DNA of 21,808 nt from CAIKZJ01 sp964626015 (GTDB lineage: Bacteria; Bacteroidota; Ignavibacteria; Tepidaquicellales; Tepidaquicellaceae): NCBI GenBank assembly GCA_964626015.1, contig CAZVCC010000051.1:1-21808 (forward strand). Direction: 5' to 3'. Positions within the stretch are counted from its first letter, which is position 1, and each line of letters starts with the position of its first letter. Both the position numbers and the translations under genes were made by a program. Positions 1-7,686 of the stretch are shown one piece after another. Below the pieces are notes generated by a model, which saw only the letters and a program-made list of their open reading frames with translations, was not told where the DNA came from and did no database searches.

Positions 1-43
1 CCCAAAGTGAATTAAATAAGATAATTGATGAACAAAAACACTT

Positions 44-70
44 CTCCTGCCCGCTTATAGCGGACAGGAG
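44..70 (-). terminator. Terminator of the cytochrome/HybAB-like operon
   Basis: The inverted repeat CTCCTG...CAGGAG encloses an inner CCGC/GCGG stem with a 5-base loop. Read on the minus strand the arms join through a U-G wobble into an 11-bp stem, whereas on the plus strand the same position is a C-A mismatch. This favours minus-strand function. A T-rich stretch (GTTTTTG) follows about 4 bases after the stem on the minus strand. It lies directly after the multihaem cytochrome stop codon. Confidence 0.7.
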
Positions 71-79
71 TAAATTTCA

Positions 80-1285
80 TTATTTCTTCGGTGCAGGTGA
101 AAACTGAGGATATGTCATATCATCGTGGCATTCTTTACATACCGGTTTAGCGGTAAAGTTTTCATTTGGATGACAGGATTTACATTCTATCTCTGCATGA
201 ACTTCCGACAGAACGATTCCCGTAACTTTATGGTTAAAGCTTCCAAGTTTGAAATTGTCGTGACAGTTTTTACATTCTCTGCTCAGTTTTTTAATTTCCC
301 CGCTGCCATGACAGCTTGCACAGGAAAGTTTACTGTGGTATGAGGTAAGTGCAAACCCTGTTGACCGTGCATGATTGAACGGTTCCATTTCGGATGATTT
401 ATGACACTTATTGCATGTGTTGCCTGCATGACAACCCACACAATCCATGTGCTGTTCTTCGAAAGACCTGCTTACTTTAACAGGTGTGCTATAATCCTTT
501 GGCTTTAAAGGATGGCAACTTGTACAGTTATCCTGTCCGTGGCAATTTTTGCAATCTTTTTTAAATAAACTGAAGTGTTCATTGTGATAAAAAGTCACAA
601 TCTTACCTTCTTCATAATTTGTTTCCCAAACCATTTTATCGGGTTCTGGTACTAACGGATGAGTTTTTCCTTTAATTGCATCAAGAAGCTGCTGTAGGTC
701 GACAGGTTCGCCTTTACCCTTCGGTTTGTGGCACTGTGTATTGCAGCCGTTCTCACCGCTCCACTGCTTATGACAATTTGTACACATTCTGTGGTAAGCA
801 GATTTTAAATCAGGTACTGACACATCTTCACGAGCACGCTCTTGCTCATGGCATTTGCTGCATTTTAAAATTGGTCCTGAGGTGTTGTAATGATGGCATC
901 CTGAACATCCTGTAGTCATTTCAGCCATTTGAGAGTGAATTTTGTGAGAAAAAAACACACCTTCGTATTTATCAGATAAAGCGTCAAGGATAATACCATC
1001 CGGACCCTCTTTATAAGATCTTTCGGCTGTAGATATCATTCCTTCACGCGGACAGGGACTCAGCTGGGGGTCTTTAGTAGTAGGATAATCGCCTGCATGA
1101 CACGTTTTACAGGTAATATTTTTGTTAATTTCTTCTGCAAGATTGTTTGTAGTCTTCATGCTCTTTTTAGTATCCTGCAGAACTTTTACTTCAAGTTTCT
1201 GCTTTGTCTGAAGCTGAGGGTTTTCACTCAGCAGAAGACAGGCAACCAGAATGAGCGGTACTATTATAAAATATATTTTCTTCAT
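80..1285 (-). CDS. Periplasmic multihaem cytochrome c (13 predicted haem sites)
   Basis: A 401-residue electron carrier, probably anchored outside the inner membrane. There are twelve CXXCH motifs plus one CX3CH (CNTQCH, residues 181-186), so 13 potential covalent haems. Many free histidines (FSHKIH, YHNEHF, FNH) could serve as distal ligands for low-spin bis-His haems. The C-terminal third repeats a module of the form FNHxxxTGxxLxxxH...CxxCH...CxxCH, common in Bacteroidota cytochrome c3/c7-family proteins. The N-terminus (about residues 5-20) is hydrophobic and ends in LVAC at 13-16, a possible lipobox; it could equally be an uncleaved anchor. GGAG lies 5 bases before the ATG. It is the last gene of a three-gene minus-strand operon, 13 bases after the HybB-like subunit, so it probably accepts or donates electrons to that complex. 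The size recalls HmcA (16 haems) or CbcS-type cytochromes; the partner and direction of electron flow are inferred. Confidence 0.9.
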   Translation of the reverse strand: MKKIYFIIVPLILVACLLLSENPQLQTKQKLEVKVLQDTKKSMKTTNNLAEEINKNITCKTCHAGDYPTTKDPQLSPCPREGMISTAERSYKEGPDGIILDALSDKYEGVFFSHKIHSQMAEMTTGCSGCHHYNTSGPILKCSKCHEQERAREDVSVPDLKSAYHRMCTNCHKQWSGENGCNTQCHKPKGKGEPVDLQQLLDAIKGKTHPLVPEPDKMVWETNYEEGKIVTFYHNEHFSLFKKDCKNCHGQDNCTSCHPLKPKDYSTPVKVSRSFEEQHMDCVGCHAGNTCNKCHKSSEMEPFNHARSTGFALTSYHSKLSCASCHGSGEIKKLSRECKNCHDNFKLGSFNHKVTGIVLSEVHAEIECKSCHPNENFTAKPVCKECHDDMTYPQFSPAPKK

Positions 1286-1298
1286 GTCAACTCCGTGT

Positions 1299-2501
1299 TT
1301 AGAGATTTTTAATTATTTCAGAACGTTTCTGACTTATCACTGGGAATATCATGACACAAGCTCTGTAAATAAGCACCAGAAGTGCGATACAACCGACTGT
1401 TACAGAAATCTCGCCGAATGACGGGAAGTAATCAACGGTTTTATAAACAGGATTGTATGCTACTATAAAATTATTAACTCTGTTTAAAAGCACAGCAGCA
1501 ACTACGAGAGCAGCACCCGAGAAAAGCCAAATCGGTTTATTGTTTAATTTGCTGAACAGGAACATAAAGAAAGGAATTATCATAAGAACCATTTCAGCAA
1601 TGAACATCCATGCCGCAAAATCGAACAAGAACACATACTTGAAGGTTTCTCTAATAAACATATCACCGAATTTAAAAGCAAGATATACACCAATGAAAGG
1701 CGGAATCATGTTACCGAGTCCTGCGAGTAGATGTGTTTCAGGTTCCATTTTAAAACTTCTTGAAGCAATCAACGATTCAAAAATTATCATCGGGAAACCG
1801 ACAGCAATCGCAGAAAGCAGGAAAAGAAGCGGGAGTATTGGTGTCTGCCAAAGCGGATGCATTTTGGGTCCTGCAATGACCATAAGGGTTCCGAGCGATG
1901 ATTGGTGAAGAGTTGAAAGTACTACACCAGCAATAATGAATACAAACATTGTCTTGCTGAGGCGGTCATCGAGATACTTCAAGAGTTTATCAACCGGTCT
2001 GTTTAATTTTTCAAGAATTCCCGGAAGGTTAACTCTATTCATGAAACGTTCTGTTACAATCGGAAGGAATTCAATGTAAAGCACTGTGAGGTAAATCATT
2101 ACGCAAATACCTACTTCAAACAATGCCGAGTTTCCGTTCCACATAATAAGCGGATGCCAGATATAGTAAAAACGTCCTATATCAACTACAACACCAAACG
2201 CAACGAAAGTATAGCCGAGCATAGCAGTAAGCAAGGCAGGACGAACTATTGCGTGGTACTCTTCACGATGCATGACGTGTCCGAGAGCTGCAGAGGTAAA
2301 TCCTCCTGCTGCAAGAGCAACGCCAGCGGCAACATCGACACCAATCCACAATCCCCAGGGTGTTTCGTTAGTTAGGTTAGTTACGGCACCAATACCGCTG
2401 AAAAACCTGACTGCAAGGAATACAAGACCGTTAAGAGCAATTAATATTAAAACCACCACGCCGGGTGTAAGAAATTTATGTTTTACGGGAGCGGGTATCA
2501 T
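1299..2501 (-). CDS. HybB/NrfD-type integral membrane quinone-interacting subunit
   Basis: A 400-residue, highly hydrophobic protein of about ten membrane helices. The N-terminal half carries the pattern of HybB (E. coli hydrogenase 2 membrane subunit) and the wider NrfD/PsrC family: TPWGLWIGVD, then GHVMHREEYHAIVRPALLT, then VVVDIGRFYYIWHP, then a LFEVGICVMIYLTVLYIEFLP segment. In that family the subunit exchanges electrons between menaquinone and an attached four-cluster ferredoxin and contains no haem or metal. It overlaps the upstream ferredoxin by 4 bases (ATGA, 2498-2501) and is followed by the multihaem cytochrome, so the three products should form one membrane complex. No hydrogenase large or small subunit and no molybdopterin subunit is present. 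HmcC and CbcU are equally close by role; I cannot separate these subfamilies by eye. Confidence 0.85.
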   Translation of the reverse strand: MIPAPVKHKFLTPGVVVLILIALNGLVFLAVRFFSGIGAVTNLTNETPWGLWIGVDVAAGVALAAGGFTSAALGHVMHREEYHAIVRPALLTAMLGYTFVAFGVVVDIGRFYYIWHPLIMWNGNSALFEVGICVMIYLTVLYIEFLPIVTERFMNRVNLPGILEKLNRPVDKLLKYLDDRLSKTMFVFIIAGVVLSTLHQSSLGTLMVIAGPKMHPLWQTPILPLLFLLSAIAVGFPMIIFESLIASRSFKMEPETHLLAGLGNMIPPFIGVYLAFKFGDMFIRETFKYVFLFDFAAWMFIAEMVLMIIPFFMFLFSKLNNKPIWLFSGAALVVAAVLLNRVNNFIVAYNPVYKTVDYFPSFGEISVTVGCIALLVLIYRACVMIFPVISQKRSEIIKNL

Positions 2502-3430
2502 GCATCACCCCCTTTCTTTTCTTTAGTTTCAAGTTTCTTTTGCTTCTCTTCAGTCTTTCTTCTTTTTGTTATCCACATCATCAGTCCGAGGAGTGCATAG
2601 ATAGTGACAGGCGGAACAAAATAAGCAAAGATACCGTGCTGAATTGATTCCGAGATACCGGGGGCAGGGCTTGCTGTCAGTGTTGGCATTTTCAACTTGT
2701 CAAAACTTTTGCTTGCGATGTACATCCAAGCAGTACCGCCGACTTCATTCTCGCCATATATATGTGATACATAAGTATCCGATTTTCTTTTAATTCTGTT
2801 CTTTGCAATCTGCACAAGATCAACCCTTTTACCGAAGATAAGAGCTTCATTCGGACATATATCAACGCAGGCGGGAAGCTTTTCTGTTTTTCTTCTTTCC
2901 TCGCATAGGTCGCATTTTCTAATCAACGGGTCGATTGCCACATCGTAATCATAAGTCGGTATCTGGAAGGGACAAGCAACCATACAGTACCTGCAGCCGA
3001 TACATTTATCTGTATCCCATACGACGCTGCCATCTTCTTTCTTTGTAAAAGCACCGACAATACATGCAGAAACACATGCAGGACGCTCGCAGTGCATGCA
3101 CTGAACTTTAAAGTTAATAGGAAGAAGAGGGTTCTTTTCGTTTTCAAACTGATTTACTACGGTCAGCGCTGATTTATCAGGCCGGCGGTATTTCTTGAAA
3201 ACTGATGTGTCATAATAAGACTCAAGGGGTTCTGTTGGCATACTGTGGGCTTCTTTGCATGCGAATTCGCAGAGACGGCAGCCCACACACGCCTCTGTAT
3301 CTACTAAAACGCCGACTCTGTTTTCAGAGAGTACTTTATCGGCACCTTTGACTGATGCAGCTCCCAGAGTTCCAACAGCAACTCCGAAAGTAACAGTCTT
3401 GAAAAAATCACGCCGGTTAAGGTCCTTCAT
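2498..3430 (-). CDS. Tat-exported 4x[4Fe-4S] ferredoxin, HybA/HmcB-like
   Basis: A 310-residue iron-sulfur electron-transfer subunit. The N-terminus has a twin-arginine signal (NRRDFFK, residues 5-11, followed by a hydrophobic stretch), implying export of the folded, cofactor-loaded protein. Sixteen cysteines fall in four groups: CxxCxxCxxxC from C48, CxxCxxxxCxxxC, CIGCRYCMVAC, and CDLC...CVDIC. That is enough for four [4Fe-4S] clusters in the DmsB/HybA/HmcB arrangement. One predicted helix near the C-terminus (about 265-288) is followed by a strongly basic and acidic Lys/Glu tail, as in HybA, so it should be tail-anchored facing the periplasm. First gene of the operon, with 4-base overlap into the HybB-like gene suggesting coupled translation and fixed stoichiometry. 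The product probably wires the membrane subunit to the multihaem cytochrome. Confidence 0.9.
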   Translation of the reverse strand: MKDLNRRDFFKTVTFGVAVGTLGAASVKGADKVLSENRVGVLVDTEACVGCRLCEFACKEAHSMPTEPLESYYDTSVFKKYRRPDKSALTVVNQFENEKNPLLPINFKVQCMHCERPACVSACIVGAFTKKEDGSVVWDTDKCIGCRYCMVACPFQIPTYDYDVAIDPLIRKCDLCEERRKTEKLPACVDICPNEALIFGKRVDLVQIAKNRIKRKSDTYVSHIYGENEVGGTAWMYIASKSFDKLKMPTLTASPAPGISESIQHGIFAYFVPPVTIYALLGLMMWITKRRKTEEKQKKLETKEKKGGDA

Positions 3431-3703
3431 ATAACCAATATTTAATTAATAGTTATTTATTAATTTCGTGAATGCGTTCAAGACTAATTGAAACAGGATA
3501 TAATTATCCCGGGGAAAATCAATTCACATCTTGTAAACACATATCACAATTTAAATCAGATAGATATTATCGGAAAAGTACAGCTTTGGAGAAATTTCCG
3601 ATTGTACAATAATACTTATAAATTCAATAAAATTTAAGTCAAATAAAAATTATCCTTGATAGACAATAATTAGCGGCATTGTGCAGAATAATAAAGTATA
3701 ATA

Positions 3704-4909
3704 CTATTTCAATAAAACTGCTTTTTTTACCGAAGTATAATCCTTTCCCTCCTGAGTAATGAAAGATAGAGAATAATAATATACTCCTGAGCATAAGGAT
3801 GAGCCATCTATCTTTACTCTGTAACTCCCCTGCGAAAGGAATTCGTTTATTATTTTAATTACATCGCGTCCGAGCACATCAAAGAGTTTTAAACTTGTAT
3901 ATCCGCTTTTAGGCAATGAAAACTCGATGTTGGTTATCGAATTAAACGGGTTTGGAAAATTTTGTTTTAGAGAAAAATTGCCGGGTACTTCTGTTTCATT
4001 AATTTTTATTAACAATGGTGCATCCTGTGCGGACATTCTAACAGCATTCGTATAACTTCCGTGAGGATTAATTGTGTTTGTACCGCTTTGCCAGATACCG
4101 TCTTCATCCGTATTAGAAGCTGTAATGTTTCCCGTTATTATATCATGAACGTTTATTCTTCTCAAACCACCCGGAAGTTGATTTGGCAGAAAGCTTCCCC
4201 ATCTTCCGTTCTTGAAATTTACGCTGTCTCTGTAATAAACGACCAGTGATGCCATTGCAGATGAATCTATTCCTTCATTTTCCAGATACACCATCGCAAG
4301 CGGTCTGCCTGTGTTATTTACATTGTCATACAAAGATACAATATCTTTGGGTGAAGCAAGAGAGATTCCGTATATACCGGTCGCTGCGGTAGATAAGGCA
4401 GAATCAGTGCTAAATCCGAGAACGAGTATAGAATCGTTCAAAGCAAACCTGTGCCTCACCGAGCCGCTTCCGCCGCTATCGAGAGTAATAGCAGGAATTA
4501 CATAATTACCTGCAGTAAATCTTGCATTGCCCGTGTGGACGAACCCGAACCAGCCTGTGTAAGTCCCGCTCGCATTAGTAATTAACGAATCATATCCAGC
4601 GGGATTTGAAAGCCCGGGATTTGTTGTATATTTAAAGTTGCCGCCGTTTATCATTACAGGGTTGCCTGCTCCAGAATTCGTACTGCCGAGGTCAGTGAAC
4701 CTGCATACCTGTGTATAATACCTATATTTTGTGTTTGGCTGTAAATTTGTTAATTGCGCCCTGAAAACATAAGGCAATCTTGTATTCGTTCCAGAACAAA
4801 TATACCTCGGAACAAGAATTCCCGTAAAATTATTCTGAGTTAATTGCTGAGAGTAAACATAGGAAACGATTAATAGAAATACGCTAAAAAACAGTGTGGT
4901 CTTCTTCAA
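3704..4909 (-). CDS. T9SS type A sorting domain protein, function unknown
   Basis: A 401-residue secreted protein. Residues 1 to about 20 form a Sec signal peptide (MKKTTLFFSVFLLIVSYVYS, then QQ). The last roughly 85 residues are a type IX secretion sorting domain: FSLKQNFPNPFN, then an IEFSLPKSGYTSLKLFDVLG core, SGVYYYSL, and an ending in KKAVLLK. In this family the domain directs passage through the outer-membrane T9SS translocon and is usually removed. The middle (about 25-310) is Gly/Asn/Ser/Thr-rich and probably beta-rich. It contains motifs such as VPRYICSGTNTRLPYVFRAQL and TGWFGFVHTGNARFTAGNYVIPAI, which I associate with an uncharacterised Bacteroidota exoprotein region. I see no catalytic motif. 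It is a single gene on the minus strand, 273 bases upstream of the cytochrome operon and apparently independent of it. Confidence 0.85.
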   Translation of the reverse strand: MKKTTLFFSVFLLIVSYVYSQQLTQNNFTGILVPRYICSGTNTRLPYVFRAQLTNLQPNTKYRYYTQVCRFTDLGSTNSGAGNPVMINGGNFKYTTNPGLSNPAGYDSLITNASGTYTGWFGFVHTGNARFTAGNYVIPAITLDSGGSGSVRHRFALNDSILVLGFSTDSALSTAATGIYGISLASPKDIVSLYDNVNNTGRPLAMVYLENEGIDSSAMASLVVYYRDSVNFKNGRWGSFLPNQLPGGLRRINVHDIITGNITASNTDEDGIWQSGTNTINPHGSYTNAVRMSAQDAPLLIKINETEVPGNFSLKQNFPNPFNSITNIEFSLPKSGYTSLKLFDVLGRDVIKIINEFLSQGSYRVKIDGSSLCSGVYYYSLSFITQEGKDYTSVKKAVLLK

Positions 4910-5123
4910 GGTAATGTTTTTTAATTATATTTATTCAATATTATTGATAAATAATTTTCTATGCAAGTCAAATATGTAAATTCCATCTTAAAAAATGAGA
5001 TAAAACCATGTTTTAACAACTAAGTTTAGCATGATTTGAAATAAATTGGATCTATTGGTATACGAATATTATACCTTCAAGCTGAACCTTTTTTGGCGGG
5101 AATCCGTCTTGTCCTAAATATCC

Positions 5124-5152
5124 TTGAAAATATAGTGTGATTATGCTATATT
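5124..5152 (+). promoter_or_regulatory. Extended -10 sigma70-type promoter of rpmE
   Basis: TTGAAA (5124-5129) and TATATT (5147-5152) are separated by exactly 17 bases, with a TG dinucleotide one base before the -10 box (TGC-TATATT). Transcription would begin near 5159, giving an untranslated leader of about 28 bases before the ATG at 5187. It is close to the primary-sigma consensus of most bacteria, rather than the TTTG/TAnnTTTG type of Bacteroidia. Assignment is from pattern only. Confidence 0.6.
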
Positions 5153-5186
5153 GAGTGTTTTACAAGTAAAAGGATTAACGTTTATC

Positions 5187-5417
5187 ATGAAAAAGGAAAT
5201 ACATCCGAAATATTATAAATGCAATGTGATTTGCAATTGTGGTGAAAATAGAGGAGTTTTATTCACAACTCGTTCCACTGTTCCTGAGATTAAGGTTGAA
5301 ATTTGTTCTCTATGCCATCCGTTCTTTACCGGAACTCAGAAAATTGTTGACACAGCAGGACGTGTTGAGAAATATTACAAGAAATTCGGTAAGACAAAGA
5401 AGACTACAGACGCATAA
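5187..5417 (+). CDS. rpmE: 50S ribosomal protein L31 (zinc-binding type)
   Basis: A 76-residue structural protein of the large ribosomal subunit. The N-terminus MKKEIHPKYYKC matches bacterial L31 type A. Four cysteines at 16, 18, 40 and 43 (CxC...CxxC) are the zinc ligands of the C+ form, which is usually the zinc-replete paralogue. HPFFTGTQKIVDTAGRVEKYYKKFG is the family core. I chose the start at 5187. An in-frame TTG at 5151 would add 12 residues absent from L31 and would overlap the -10 box. A weak purine stretch (AAAAGGA) lies about 13 bases before the ATG. The gene has its own promoter (5124-5152) and terminator (5436-5477), so it is monocistronic. Confidence 0.97.
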   Translation: MKKEIHPKYYKCNVICNCGENRGVLFTTRSTVPEIKVEICSLCHPFFTGTQKIVDTAGRVEKYYKKFGKTKKTTDA

Positions 5418-5435
5418 TACATAGTTCTCGCTTTT

Positions 5436-5477
5436 AAAGCCGGCTCTTTTATTTTCGCAAAATAAGCCGGCTTTTTT
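5436..5477 (+). terminator. Rho-independent terminator of rpmE
   Basis: Perfect 10-bp inverted repeat AAAGCCGGCT (5436-5445) and AGCCGGCTTT (5465-5474), followed by a run of T. The 19-base loop itself contains a TATTTT/AAAATA inverted repeat around CGC, so a nested hairpin is likely. It separates rpmE from the GlmU-like gene. Confidence 0.85.
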
Positions 5478-5504
5478 ATTTTTAGAATTTAAACATCTGA
5501 ATTT

Positions 5505-6740
5505 ATGAAGTACATAATTTTTGAAGATATAAAGTACGAAAATCTTTTTCCGTTGAACCTGTTAAGAGCCTCGTTCGACATTAAAGCAGGTGTTTTTTCA
5601 ATGAAGGAGCGGATTGAACATTACCTTCCCGAAGATTCAAGAGTTGAGCTTTTCGTCAGGGATTCCATAGCCGATTACGTTACGCAGAATAATAATAACC
5701 TTGTTAACAAATTTCCTGCGGAGGATACAATCTTCCTCAACGGCAGAATAGTTTTTTCAAAGAAGGTTATTGACTGGATTACGGAATCAATGTCTTTTAA
5801 TAGTGTTATTGACTTTGAAGACACGATTGTAGCTGCAAAGATGCAGGTAAGCGAAATCGAGAAACGTAAAGATGGGTTCAATTTTTGTTTAAATAATAAT
5901 TTCTTTGACGGACTTAAGAAGATTAATAATACAAATTATCAATTCCAGAATATTTTCGAAATTATAAATTATCCGTGGGATGTCTTAAAATCTCTCGACG
6001 TAAACCTCGGGTTTGACCTTAACTACCTACTTGAAAGCGTTAAAGGACAGGAAAAGAATCCCGACGTGAATCAGGAAAATGATAATAACTTTGTAAGCGC
6101 TTCTGCCAAAGTGTACCCCGGAGTAATACTCGATACTGTAAGCGGCGAAATTTTTATAGATGATAATGCGGTTATAGAGCCGCTAACATACTTAAAGGGT
6201 CCTGTATACATAGGGAAGAATGCGCTTGTCAAATCAGGCTCCCGCATATACGGACCATGTTCAATAGGACATTCTTCAAAGGTTTCTGGAGAAATATCAA
6301 ACTCTGTTTTTCACAGCTGTGTTAACAAACAGCACGACGGGTTCATAGGACACACATACGCCTGTCCTTTCGTGAACTTTGGGGCGGACACAGTGACAAG
6401 CAACCTCAAGAATAATTATTCTAAAATCCGCGTCAATCAATTTGGAAATAATATCAACACAGGAATGCAGTTTCTTGGCAGCATAGTCGGCGACCATTCA
6501 AAGTTCGGAATAAACACCATGCTGAACACAGGTACAATATGCGGTATATTCGCAAACGTAACAGGAGGCGGATTCCCCGATAAGCTCATTAATTCATTCG
6601 AATGGAATATAATCGGCACCGAAAAGGAAAAGTATAATCTTGATAAGGCATTTGAAACTGCTAAGATGGTAATGAAAAGGCGCGGATTAGATATGTCGGA
6701 AGCTTACATGAATATGGTAAAAAGTATTTACAACAAATAA
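5505..6740 (+). CDS. GlmU-like sugar-phosphate nucleotidyltransferase/acetyltransferase (Bacteroidetes type)
   Basis: A 411-residue protein of the alternative GlmU-like family of Bacteroidota (TIGR03991 type). Its members are annotated as putative UDP-GlcNAc diphosphorylase / glucosamine-1-phosphate N-acetyltransferases for peptidoglycan and envelope precursor synthesis. The N-terminal half has the divergent nucleotidyltransferase signature of this family, NLFPLNLLRASFDIKAGVFSMKERIEHYL (residues 13-41), rather than the classical LxAGxGTRM loop. From about residue 200 onward hexapeptide repeats (VYPGVILD, VYIGKNALV, SRIYGPCSIG, GHSSKVSG) form a left-handed beta helix, followed by the FLGSIVGDHSKFGINTMLNTGTI and GGGFPDK segments that carry the acyl-transfer site in related proteins. 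It starts 87 bases after the rpmE stop, behind a terminator, so it needs its own promoter. It ends at a bidirectional terminator shared with livH. Substrate specificity is inferred from the family only. Confidence 0.85.
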   Translation: MKYIIFEDIKYENLFPLNLLRASFDIKAGVFSMKERIEHYLPEDSRVELFVRDSIADYVTQNNNNLVNKFPAEDTIFLNGRIVFSKKVIDWITESMSFNSVIDFEDTIVAAKMQVSEIEKRKDGFNFCLNNNFFDGLKKINNTNYQFQNIFEIINYPWDVLKSLDVNLGFDLNYLLESVKGQEKNPDVNQENDNNFVSASAKVYPGVILDTVSGEIFIDDNAVIEPLTYLKGPVYIGKNALVKSGSRIYGPCSIGHSSKVSGEISNSVFHSCVNKQHDGFIGHTYACPFVNFGADTVTSNLKNNYSKIRVNQFGNNINTGMQFLGSIVGDHSKFGINTMLNTGTICGIFANVTGGGFPDKLINSFEWNIIGTEKEKYNLDKAFETAKMVMKRRGLDMSEAYMNMVKSIYNK

Positions 6741-6742
6741 AA

Positions 6743-6771
6743 ACAAACCCCCTTTTTAGGAGGGGGTTTGT
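6743..6771. terminator. Shared terminator between convergent GlmU-like and livH genes
   Basis: Inverted repeat ACAAACCCCC (6743-6752) and GGGGGTTTGT (6762-6771), extendable by one T-A pair to 11 bp with a 7-base loop. On the minus strand the stem is followed by TTTTATTTG, a good U-tract for the liv genes. On the plus strand the tail is weaker. It lies between two convergent stop codons only 34 bases apart. Confidence 0.85.
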
Positions 6772-6774
6772 GTG

Positions 6775-7686
6775 TTAAACCTTTTCAATTTCTTTCTTAC
6801 CGAGAATACCCGTCGGCTTGAATAGCAGTATTATGATGAGAATAGCAAAGGCTATTGCATCCCTGTAAGTTGACGATAAATACCCTGAAACAAACGTCTC
6901 AACAATTCCGAGTATATATCCGCCAAGTGCCGCACCTGTTATGTTTCCGATTCCGCCCAGCACTGCAGCTACGAAAGCTTTCAAACCGTATATGATTCCA
7001 ATCAACGGGTCAATTTTCGGATAATTCAAACCGAAAAGAATTCCCGCAGCGGCTGCAAGCGAAGAGCCAATAATAAACGTAAAACTGATAATCCCGTTTA
7101 TATTAATTCCCATAAGGCTTGCAACGTTATGATTGAATGAAACAGCCCTCATTGCAGTACCTATTTTTGTCTTCATGATTATTAATCTTAAAATAACCAT
7201 AAGCACCAGTGATACTATTATCACGACAACAGAGTTTGAAAAAACAGCTGCACCTCCGACACTGAACAATGACTTGTTTTCCAGCAATGTCGGAAATGAT
7301 TTCGGGTCTGCACCGAATACAAGCTGCCCGCCGTATTCGAGAAACAGCGAAACACCTATTGCTGTGATTAATATGGTAAGCTTCGGAGAATTTCTCAGAG
7401 GTTTATATGCGAGCTTTTCGAGCGTAAACCCGAGTATCGAGCAAACAGCCATCGAGCCTATAAGTATCAATATTGCCATCCATACTGAAGCACCCCCCGT
7501 AAATGTTGTAAACGCAAACAGCATTGCAAGATAATATCCGGAATACGCACCAATCATAAATACATCCCCGTGTGCGAAGTTGATGAACCTCAGAATACCG
7601 TATATCATCGTATATCCGAGAGCAATAAGTGCATATATGCTTCCGAGAGATAATCCGTTTATAAACTGCTGTATGAATTCTGTCAT
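6775..7686 (-). CDS. livH: Branched-chain amino-acid ABC transporter permease LivH
   Basis: A 303-residue inner-membrane permease of the HAAT (hydrophobic amino-acid) ABC importer family. The N-terminus FIQQFINGLSLGSIYALIALGYTMIYGILRFINFAHGDVFMIGAY is the LivH hallmark, followed by about eight hydrophobic helices. The cytoplasmic coupling region AMRAVSFNHNVASLMGINI and the loop GLKAFVAAVLGGIGNITGAALGGYILG are typical of the family. It should pair with a LivM permease and two ATPases (LivG, LivF), none of which is in this window. The gene overlaps the livK stop by 4 bases (ATGA, 7683-7686), so translation is probably coupled, and transcription ends at the hairpin 6743-6771. Substrate could be branched-chain amino acids, amides or urea; sequence alone does not decide. 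Confidence 0.92.
   Translation of the reverse strand: MTEFIQQFINGLSLGSIYALIALGYTMIYGILRFINFAHGDVFMIGAYSGYYLAMLFAFTTFTGGASVWMAILILIGSMAVCSILGFTLEKLAYKPLRNSPKLTILITAIGVSLFLEYGGQLVFGADPKSFPTLLENKSLFSVGGAAVFSNSVVVIIVSLVLMVILRLIIMKTKIGTAMRAVSFNHNVASLMGININGIISFTFIIGSSLAAAAGILFGLNYPKIDPLIGIIYGLKAFVAAVLGGIGNITGAALGGYILGIVETFVSGYLSSTYRDAIAFAILIIILLFKPTGILGKKEIEKV

Noticed and set aside
1453..1908. 151-codon plus-strand frame opposite the HybB-like gene
   Set aside because: Antisense shadow of a conserved membrane protein; no family motif or ribosome binding site.
3570..3601. TCGGAAA/TTTCCGA inverted repeat between the cytochrome operon and the T9SS gene
   Set aside because: The 7-bp stem has an 18-base loop, no T-run, and lies over 100 bases from the nearest stop codon; nothing beyond chance is supported.
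5151..5186. Longer N-terminus for L31 from an in-frame TTG
   Set aside because: The 12 extra residues are not part of L31 and the codon lies inside the -10 promoter element; the ATG at 5187 gives the standard protein.
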